Assembly: GCF_003258705.1 (NCBI RefSeq) | Contig: NZ_CP029480.1 | Coordinates: forward strand, 4,712,001 to 4,776,000 | Direction: 5' to 3' | Length of the DNA: 64,000 nt | Origin: Arcticibacterium luteifluviistationis | GTDB lineage: Bacteria > Bacteroidota > Bacteroidia > Cytophagales > Spirosomataceae | In this document: positions 54,461 through 62,500 of the stretch, in pieces | Position numbering within the stretch: the first letter of the stretch is position 1 | Layout: each line of letters opens with the position of its first letter | The notes under the pieces: model-generated | What the model was told of the DNA's origin: nothing | The model's input: only the letters and a program-made list of their open reading frames with translations | The model's database searches: none | Made by a program: the position numbers and the translations under genes

Positions 54461-56797
54461 ATGATAAGAAAAAGGCTATATCTATTACTTTGTTTGTTTG
54501 TTATAACGGCGTTTAAGTCGACGGAAGAAAAAAATGTTCGGATTTTCATGATTGGCGATAGCACCATGGCCAATAAGAAAATGTCTGATGCTCCAGAAAC
54601 AGGTTGGGGGCAGGTTTTTAATGAAGTTTTCACCGACAAAGTGGAGATTCAAAATCATGCTAGAAATGGACGAAGCACTAAAAGCTTTCGAGATTTAGGA
54701 CATTGGACTGAGGTGGATAAACAGCTGAAACCAGGTGATTATGTGTTTATTCAGTTTGGTCATAATGATCAAAAAGAAAAAGACCCAGCGAGATATGCAG
54801 ACCCGCATACAGATTATAAAGAGAACTTAAGGCGATATGTGAAGGAAACACAGGAAAAAGGAGCTATCGCAATCTTGCTAACTCCAGTGAGTAGGAGGAA
54901 GTTTGACAAAAACGGAAACTTTATAGATCAGCACGGAGATTATCCTTTGGTGGTTCGTGAACTAGCCAAAGAACTTAATGTGCCTATGATTGATATGCAC
55001 CAAAAGAGCATGGACTTGTTAAAAGAAATGAGTGTAGAAGATACCAAAGATCTTTATATGCATGTTTTGCCAGGTATTTATGACAAATTTCCAAATGGCT
55101 TAGTTGATAATACACATTTCACGCCTTACGGGGCAGAGATAATGTCAAAGATGGCTGCCGCAGAGTTAGTGACTCTTGGTCACCCATTAAAAAACTTTTT
55201 GCTAAAATCCCCATATCCTACTAAGTACACCTATGAGCTGCCCACGGTTAATGAGACGGCTTTTAAGAAAGATACTCTCAATATTATAAAGTTTGGTGCT
55301 CAAAGTGGCGGACTTATTTTATGCCACACGGCTATAAATAGTGCGATTTCTGCAGCTTCTGAAAATGGAGGGGGAGTAGTTTTGATACCTAAAGGCTTTT
55401 GGCTTTGTGGCCCTATAGATTTAAAAAGTAATGTTAATCTTCACTTGGAAGAAGGTGCGTTTATACAATTTTCTGACAATCGAAATGATTACCCAATCGT
55501 TGAAACTACTTGGGAAGGTCAAAAAGCGTATAGATGTCATGCACCTCTTTGGGGTGTAGATTTGGTAAATGTTGGTATTACTGGAAAAGGGATAATGGAT
55601 GGAGCTGGTCAAGTTTGGAAACAAGTAAGGAAATCAAAGCTTACAAATTCGCAATGGAAAACTCTTATTAACTCTGGAGGAGTCCTAGATGAGAAAAAAA
55701 TAGCTTGGTATCCTTCTGAACAGTCAAAATATGGAAATGAAAACAAGGAGTGGACAAATCAAATAGTAGAAGGAAAAACAAAAGAGGATTATGAAGCTAT
55801 CCGAGATTTTCTAAGACCTAACATGGTGAGTTTGACTAACTGCAGGAATGTGCTAATAGAAGGTGTCACTTTTCTGAATTCTCCGGCTTGGACTTTACAC
55901 CCTTTGCTTTGTGAAAACATAATAATAAGAAATGTCAATGTAAAGAATCCGTGGTACGGTCAAAACAATGACGCCCTTGATGTAGAATCTTGTACAAACG
56001 GAATAATAGAGGATTGTACTTTTGATACGGGAGATGATGCCATCACAATAAAATCTGGTAGAGACGAGTCTGGAAGGTTGAGAGGAGTACCTACTTCTAA
56101 CTTTATAATAAGGAATACTACAGTTTACCACGGGCATGGAGGTTTTGTAATTGGTTCTGAAATGTCTGGAGGAGTTAATAATTTGTTTGTGAATAATTGC
56201 AATTTCTTAGGGACAGATATAGGCTTAAGGTTTAAAACCACAAGAGGGCGTGGAGGTATCGTTGAAAATATATTCATTTCGGATATTAATATGAATAATA
56301 TTCAAGGAGAAGCTGTTAGATTTAATATGTATTACGAGGTTAAGGAACCAGGAGAGGCAGCAGGTTTAGTTTCAATTGAAGAAAAGCCTTTTGATGATGA
56401 AACGCCTATTTTTAGAAATTTTGTAATTGATAGAATTTACTGCAAAGGAGCAGACGCCGCCATTATGATGCGAGGAATTCCAGAAGCACAAATTGAAAAT
56501 GTTACTATTTCAAATGCCAATATCACATCCAAGAATGGAATTCAACTTACAGAAGCTAAGAATATCAATTTAGTCAATGTTAATTTGACAAGTTCGCATA
56601 AAACAGTGATACAGCTGAATAATGTCGAAGACCTAAATATTGACAATCTAGCCTATTCTGAAAATAAGGATACGTTTATGGAAGTGAATGGAGCCAATAC
56701 TAAAGACGTAGTTATAAAAAACACTTCAAAAGAAGGAGCTGTTCAAAGAATTACGTTTTTGAACCAAGCTTCCAAAAACGTAGTGAAATGGAAGTGA
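54461..56797 (+). CDS. bifunctional pectin enzyme: SGNH acetylesterase (CE12) fused to GH28 polygalacturonase
   Basis: 778 residues from MIRKRLYLLLCLFVITAF, a signal peptide; an ATG at 54434 adds nine. Residues ~25-240 are a CE12-type SGNH esterase: nucleophile Ser34 in IGDSTMA, Asn102 in FGHND, and Asp216/His219 in DNTHFTPYG. Residues ~275-760 are a GH28 right-handed helix: Asp504 in NNDALDVES, Asp525/526 in DTGDDAITIK, HGHGGFVIGSE, and LRFKTTRGRGG for the substrate Arg/Lys. All catalytic residues are present. It would remove acetyl groups from pectin or rhamnogalacturonan and cleave galacturonan in the periplasm or outside. Divergent from its probable LacI regulator. A terminator follows. 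Confidence 0.92.
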   Translation: MIRKRLYLLLCLFVITAFKSTEEKNVRIFMIGDSTMANKKMSDAPETGWGQVFNEVFTDKVEIQNHARNGRSTKSFRDLGHWTEVDKQLKPGDYVFIQFGHNDQKEKDPARYADPHTDYKENLRRYVKETQEKGAIAILLTPVSRRKFDKNGNFIDQHGDYPLVVRELAKELNVPMIDMHQKSMDLLKEMSVEDTKDLYMHVLPGIYDKFPNGLVDNTHFTPYGAEIMSKMAAAELVTLGHPLKNFLLKSPYPTKYTYELPTVNETAFKKDTLNIIKFGAQSGGLILCHTAINSAISAASENGGGVVLIPKGFWLCGPIDLKSNVNLHLEEGAFIQFSDNRNDYPIVETTWEGQKAYRCHAPLWGVDLVNVGITGKGIMDGAGQVWKQVRKSKLTNSQWKTLINSGGVLDEKKIAWYPSEQSKYGNENKEWTNQIVEGKTKEDYEAIRDFLRPNMVSLTNCRNVLIEGVTFLNSPAWTLHPLLCENIIIRNVNVKNPWYGQNNDALDVESCTNGIIEDCTFDTGDDAITIKSGRDESGRLRGVPTSNFIIRNTTVYHGHGGFVIGSEMSGGVNNLFVNNCNFLGTDIGLRFKTTRGRGGIVENIFISDINMNNIQGEAVRFNMYYEVKEPGEAAGLVSIEEKPFDDETPIFRNFVIDRIYCKGADAAIMMRGIPEAQIENVTISNANITSKNGIQLTEAKNINLVNVNLTSSHKTVIQLNNVEDLNIDNLAYSENKDTFMEVNGANTKDVVIKNTSKEGAVQRITFLNQASKNVVKWK

Positions 56798-56823
56798 CTT
56801 CCTGAAAATTTGAGTTGTAATAA

Positions 56824-56854
56824 GAAAAGCTAGCCGTGAGGCTAGCTTTCTTTT
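56824..56854. terminator. terminator after the CE12-GH28 gene
   Basis: Stem AAAGCTAGCC / GGCTAGCTTT with a GTGA loop and flanking A and T runs, 26 bases after the stop. It may also end the minus-strand cyclophilin transcript. Confidence 0.85.
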
Positions 56855-56897
56855 AATATAGATGTATCCAGTCTAGACTAAGAATACGCTTATAGAA

Positions 56898-57338
56898 TTA
56901 AGCTTCTTCTAGAATTACCACTTTTTCGATTTTATCTCCTTGCATGATATCGTCCACAAAGTCTACACCTTCTATTACCTTACCAAAACAAGTATGGTTT
57001 CTGTCTAGGTGAGCAGTGTTAGTTCTGCTATGGCAGATAAAAAATTGAGAACCACCTGTGTTTCTTCCAGCATGTGCCATAGAAAGTACACCTCTATCAT
57101 GGAATTGAAGCTCACCATCTAGTTCACAAGGAATGTTGTAACCTGGGCCACCATTACCAACTCCGTTAGGGCAACCACCCTGAACCATAAAGTTTGGAAT
57201 TACTCTGTGAAAAGTTAAACCATCGTAAAAGCCTTCAGAGGCTAGTTTTTTGAAATTCTCTACAGCTAATGGGGCATCGTTGTCATAAAATTCTATGACC
57301 ATTGTACCCTTTTCGGTTATCATCTGTGCTTTGCTCAT
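56898..57338 (-). CDS. cyclophilin-type peptidylprolyl isomerase
   Basis: 146 residues with no signal peptide, so cytoplasmic. FYDGLTFHRVIPNFMVQGGC holds the catalytic Arg with Phe and Gln, GVLSMAHAGRNTGGSQFFIC is the substrate groove, and HLDRNHTCFGKVIEGVDFVD closes the barrel. It speeds proline isomerisation during folding. Single gene, 45 bases after the PD40-OmpA gene. Confidence 0.95.
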   Translation of the reverse strand: MSKAQMITEKGTMVIEFYDNDAPLAVENFKKLASEGFYDGLTFHRVIPNFMVQGGCPNGVGNGGPGYNIPCELDGELQFHDRGVLSMAHAGRNTGGSQFFICHSRTNTAHLDRNHTCFGKVIEGVDFVDDIMQGDKIEKVVILEEA

Positions 57339-57382
57339 CCTTCTCTTATTAGTTTTATATGAAGCTGTAAAGGTAGAAAGAT

Positions 57383-59023
57383 TTACTTTTTAGTAATAAT
57401 AAATTCTACACGTCGGTTTTTAGCTTGCCCCTCTGTGGTGGCATTAGATGCAATCGGCTTTGCCATGCCCATTCCCACACTAGCTACTTTTTCAATCGGG
57501 ACGCTTTTAGTCAATAGATAATCACGTACAGAATTAGCTCTCTCTTGAGAGAGTTTAAGGTTAACTTCAGGAGAACCTACATTATCAGTGTGTCCTTGAA
57601 CTTCAATGGTCATATTTTTATTTGCTAATAATACGCCGGCAAGTCTATCAAGTTCAGGGAATGATTCCTTTTCAAGATTTGCAGAAGCAAATTCAAAGAA
57701 GATGTTACTCATAGCTACTGTAACACCCGCTAGTAATGGAGCCAGTTCCAGATTCTCGCCTTTGATTTCTTTATAAGAGCCCACTTCCGTTAGGTCAATG
57801 TTTTTACCGATAGCAATAAAGTCATTCGCTTCGGCTCTCACAGTGTACATTTGGCCATATGGCAGCACTATTTTGTATTCTCCCGTAGTAGGGTTTGTAT
57901 TAGCTACGCCAACTTCTTCCCCACCTGGAAATGTCTCATATATAATTCGTGCCTCAATTGGTCTCTGTGTTTTCGTGTCAATCACTTTTCCACTAAGCAT
58001 AACCACAGGGTTTGGAGAAGTTAGGGCGTCTAACTTTTCCTTTTCAATCTCTTCCTTAGTTTTTGGTTTTGCTGTTTGAGTTCCAATGTCATTATTTGAT
58101 GACTGAAGAGCTCCCACTACCTCTTCACTTTCTGAATTGTCTCTAAGTTTAAACCTGATAATATCTCCTTTACCGATGCTTTCATTTTTTGTGGTCATAT
58201 AAGCATATTCGCCAGTAGCAGTAATAGAGTAGTAGTAGTCATCTTCCTTTGAGTTGATTTTCTCACCAAGGTTTATAGGAGTAGACCATTTCTTCCAAGT
58301 TCTATCAGTTCTTTTACTGACCCAAATATCCGAACCACCTTGCCCACCTTTTCTGTCAGAGGCAAAATATAAGGTATAATCATCAGAGGCGAGGAAAGGT
58401 GTAGTCTCACTGCTTCCGGTATTAATATCTGCACCCAAACTTTCAGGTTTGGTCCATTTTCCATCACGTCCAAGACTACTTATATATAGGTCATCATTTT
58501 TACTGTTCTTTTTTTCGGCAAAGCCAAGAATCAAAACTTTACCATTATTAGTCAAAAAGGCGGATAAGTATTGACCCTTACACATGGCATCTAGTTTAGG
58601 AATGTCTAGTTTCTCAGGTTGAGTCCAACCCGTTTTAGTTTTCTGACATTTAGAGATCCCTACTTCATTCTGTTTTCTACCATTCTTATATACACCTCTT
58701 ATAAGTACGGTATTTCCGTCGGGTGAAATACTGAACAAATCATTATACTTATCCTTATTAATAGTGTTTGGCATTTTTCGAGCAATAGACCATCTTCCGT
58801 CAGACCTATGTTGCGTGTACCAAACATCATTGCTGCCATTTTTTCCATGATTGTTTGATGGATGACTTACTCTTACAAAATACAAAGACTCACCATCCGG
58901 TGATATAACGGGATGTATCTCGTTGTATTCTGTATTAATAGAAGAGCCCAGTTTTTGTAATTCTTGAGAAAGGGCATTGCTGCCATAAAGAGTAAGTAGG
59001 GTGAAAAGTAAAATGTGCTTCAT
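57383..59023 (-). CDS. PD40 beta-propeller / OmpA-family protein, PorE-like
   Basis: 546 residues from MKHILLFTLLTLYGSNALSQ, a signal peptide; the ATG at 59110 would add 29 non-signal residues. Residues ~25-300 are PD40/WD40-like blades (HPVISPDGESLYFVR, FSISPDGNTVLIRG, FASDRKGGQGGSDIWVSKR). Residues ~340-430 form a carboxypeptidase-regulatory-like domain (SGKVIDTKTQRPIEARI). Residues ~440-546 are OmpA peptidoglycan-binding (IEVQGHTDNVGSPEVNLKLS, AKNRRVEFIITKK). This order resembles PorE of the type IX secretion system but lacks its N-terminal TPR domain (family knowledge). Links the outer membrane to peptidoglycan. Confidence 0.88.
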   Translation of the reverse strand: MKHILLFTLLTLYGSNALSQELQKLGSSINTEYNEIHPVISPDGESLYFVRVSHPSNNHGKNGSNDVWYTQHRSDGRWSIARKMPNTINKDKYNDLFSISPDGNTVLIRGVYKNGRKQNEVGISKCQKTKTGWTQPEKLDIPKLDAMCKGQYLSAFLTNNGKVLILGFAEKKNSKNDDLYISSLGRDGKWTKPESLGADINTGSSETTPFLASDDYTLYFASDRKGGQGGSDIWVSKRTDRTWKKWSTPINLGEKINSKEDDYYYSITATGEYAYMTTKNESIGKGDIIRFKLRDNSESEEVVGALQSSNNDIGTQTAKPKTKEEIEKEKLDALTSPNPVVMLSGKVIDTKTQRPIEARIIYETFPGGEEVGVANTNPTTGEYKIVLPYGQMYTVRAEANDFIAIGKNIDLTEVGSYKEIKGENLELAPLLAGVTVAMSNIFFEFASANLEKESFPELDRLAGVLLANKNMTIEVQGHTDNVGSPEVNLKLSQERANSVRDYLLTKSVPIEKVASVGMGMAKPIASNATTEGQAKNRRVEFIITKK

Positions 59024-59320
59024 GAAATGTGTACTGATTGTCATCAAAACGAAGATAGTATATATATAGTATTTATATTTTATAGGAGCATCTATCTTAC
59101 AAATGAACAATTTTTTTGTTAATCCTTTACTTGTAGAAGTGCGATTTCAACGTTTTTTCAAATAAGAACAACTTACTTGGCGTCTTTTGACTAGTTATAA
59201 TCAAGACTCTTGATATAACGATTTAAAGAACAATTATAAACGTTTGATTTGTTGTTAATTGTTTGAGGTTGATTAGGAGGTGCTTAGTGGTTTTGATTGA
59301 GATTAGTTAGAGATGAGTAC

Positions 59321-59350
59321 TTGTGAGTTGTTATAATTGTTTTACCTTTG
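59321..59350 (+). promoter_or_regulatory. strong rRNA-operon-like promoter P1
   Basis: TTG at 59321, exactly 19 bases, then TACCTTTG at 59343-59350: a perfect Bacteroidota consensus. The following leader CACTCCCGTTACAGAGAGAG and GGGAGAAAGTTCATTG has the CTCCC/GGGAG hairpin and the AAAGTTCATTG element seen ahead of 16S rRNA genes in this phylum (from memory). No 16S sequence follows. Confidence 0.7.
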
Positions 59351-59438
59351 CACTCCCGTTACAGAGAGAGGGAGAAAGTTCATTGTTAGTTTAGTTTTAT
59401 TTGTCAGGAGGGGGTTAAAAATAAATATTTAATTTCTT

Positions 59439-59469
59439 TTGGTGTTTAAAAATAAAGCTTACATCTTTG
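59439..59469 (+). promoter_or_regulatory. second rRNA-operon-like promoter P2
   Basis: TTG at 59439 and ACATCTTTG ending at 59469, about 20 bases apart, followed by CAGCCCGTTACGAAGGAAGC. CCGTT at 59474 and AACGG at 59498 form a leader hairpin like that after P1. About 30 bases later the sequence becomes the middle of an adhesin repeat. The remaining 59111-59320 is AT-rich with no ORF. Confidence 0.55.
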
Positions 59470-59503
59470 CAGCCCGTTACGAAGGAAGCGATTTAGAAAC
59501 GGT

Positions 59504-62500
59504 ATAAGTGCAAGTGGCGGAACAGGAACATTGACATATGCATGGGCACCATCAGGAGGAACAGCAGCAACAGCTACCAATCTTTCAGCTGGAACTTATA
59601 CGGTTACTATAACGGATGCGAACAATTGTACAAAAACACAAAGTGTAGTTATTACACAGCCAACGGCAATCACGAGCAGTGTAAGCAGTCAAACGAATGT
59701 TACTTGTAATGAAGCATCAACAGGAGCCGCGACTATAAGTGCAAGTGGCGGAACAGGAACATTGACATATGCATGGGCACCATCAGGAGGAACAGCAGCA
59801 ACAGCTACCAATCTTTCAGCTGGAACTTATACGGTTACTATAACGGATGCGAACAATTGTACAAAAACACAAAGTGTAGTTATTACACAGCCAACAGCAA
59901 TAGCAGTAACGGCCACACCATTTCAAGCAGCATGTAATGGAGGCAATGGGACAGCAACTCTTTCGGCAACAGGAGGAAACAGCAGCTACACTTTCACAAG
60001 TTCAGGAGGTACAGTAACAGGTTCTAGTTTATCAGCCCCAGCAGGAACATACACGATAATAGCAACGGACGGTAACAGCTGTACAGGCACTACAACGGTA
60101 ACAATCACAGAGCCAACAGCATTAGCAGTAACTGCAACACCAACAGCACCAGATTGTAATGGAGGAAGCGGAACAGCAATTCTTTCAGCAACAGGAGGTA
60201 TTAGGCCTTATACTTTCACAAGTTCAGGCGGAACAGTAACAGGAAGTAGCCTATCAGCTCCAGCCGGAACATATACGATAACAGCAACGGACGGTAACAG
60301 CTGTACAGGCACCACAACGGTAACAATCACAGAGCCAGCAGCAGTAGCAGTAACAGCAACACCAAGTCCAGCAGATTGTAATGGAGGCAACGGTTCAGCA
60401 GCACTTTCAGCAACAGGTGGCGACGCTTCTTATACTTTCACAAGTTCAGGTGGAACAGTAACAGGTTCAAGCTTATCAGCTCCAGCCGGAACATACACGA
60501 TAACAGCAACAGACGGCAACAACTGTACAGGCACCACAACGGTAACAATCACAGAGCCAGATGCAATTGTAGCCTCAGCAACACCAACAGCAGCTTTATG
60601 TAATGGAGCCAACGGCACCGCAGCCTTATCAGCAACAGGTGGCGACGCTTCTTATACTTTCACAAGTTCAGGTGGAACAGTAACAGGTTCAAGTTTATCA
60701 GCCCCAGCCGGAACATACACGATAACAGCAACAGACGGCAACAACTGTACAGGCACCACAACGGTAACAATCACAGAGCCAGAGGCAGTAGCAGTAACAG
60801 CAACGCCAAGTCCAGCAGCTTGTAATGGAGCCAACGGCACCGCAGCCTTATCAGCAACAGGTGGCGACGCTTCTTATACTTTCACAAGTTCAGGTGGAAC
60901 AGTAACAGGTTCAAGTTTATCAGCTCCAGCCGGAACATACACGATAACAGCAACAGACGGTAACAGCTGTACAGGCACAACAACGGTAACTATCACAGAG
61001 CCAGCGGCAGTAGCAGTAACGGCCACACCATTTCAAGCAGCATGTAATGGAGGTAATGGGACAGCAACTCTTTCGGCAACAGGAGGAAACAGCAGCTACA
61101 CTTTCACAAGTTCAGGTGGAACAATAACAGGAAGTAGCTTATCAGCTCCAGCCGGAACATACACGATAACAGCAACGGACGGTAATAGCTGTACAGGCAC
61201 CACAACGGTAACAATCACAGAGCCAGCAGCGGTAGTAGTAACAGCAACGCCAAGTCCAGCAGATTGTAATGGAGCCAACGGCACCGCAGCCTTATCAGCA
61301 ACAGGTGGCGACGCTTCTTATACTTTCACAAGTTCAGGTGGAACAGTAACAGGTTCAAGTTTATCAGCTCCAGCCGGAACATACACGATAACAGCAACAG
61401 ACGGTAACAGCTGTACAGGCACAACAACGGTAACTATCACAGAGCCAGCGGCAGTAGCAGTAACGGCCACACCATTTCAAGCAGCATGTAATGGAGGTAA
61501 TGGGACAGCAACTCTTTCGGCAACAGGAGGAAACAGCAGCTACACTTTCACAAGTTCAGGTGGAACAATAACAGGAAGTAGCTTATCAGCTCCAGCCGGA
61601 ACATACACGATAACAGCAACGGACGGTAATAGCTGTACAGGCACCACAACGGTAACAATCACAGAGCCAGCAGCGGTAGTAGTAACAGCAACGCCAAGTC
61701 CAGCAGATTGTAATGGAGGAAACGGCACCGCAGCATTATCAGCAACAGGTGGCGACGCTTCTTATACTTTCACAAGTTCAGGTGGAACAGTAACAGGTTC
61801 AAGCTTATCAGCTCCAGCCGGAACATACACGATAACAGCAACAGATGGTAACAGCTGTACAGGCACTACAACGGTAACAATCACAGAGCCAGCAGCGGTA
61901 GTAGTAACAGCAACACCAAGTCCAGCAGCTTGTAATGGAGGCAACGGTTCAGCAGCACTTTCAGCAACAGGTGGCGACGCATCATATACCTTCACAAGCA
62001 CAGGCGGAACAGTAACAGGAAGTAGCCTATCAGCTCCAGCCGGAACATATACGATAACAGCAACAGACGGAAACAGCTGTACAGGCACTACAACGGTAAC
62101 AATCACAGAGCCAGATGCAATTGTAGCCTCAGCAACACCAACAGCAGCTTTATGTAATGGAGCCAACGGCACCGCAGCCTTATCAGCAACAGGTGGCGAC
62201 GCTTCTTATACTTTCACAAGTTCAGGTGGAACAGTAACAGGTTCAAGCTTATCAGCTCCAGCCGGAACATACACGATAACAGCAACAGATGGTAACAGTT
62301 GTACAGGCACCACAACGGTAACAATCACAGAGCCAGCGGCGGTAGCAGTAACAGCAACACCAAGTCCAGCAGATTGTAATGGAGTCAACGGTTCAGCAGC
62401 ATTATCAGCAACAGGTGGCGATGCTTCTTATACCTTCACAAGCACGGGTGGAACAGTAACAGGAAGTAGCTTATCAGCTCCAGCCGGAACATACACGATA

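Noticed and set aside
59321-59503. Idea that a 16S rRNA gene starts here
   Set aside because: Promoter and leader fit, but the sequence after 59504 is protein-coding repeat DNA and no 16S sequence is present.
60208-62388. Series of minus-strand ORFs of about 60-136 residues, all very similar (VTVVVPVQLLPSVAVIVYVP type)
   Set aside because: They are antisense shadows of the 222-bp adhesin repeat; spacing equals the repeat period and the plus frame is the real, uninterrupted one.
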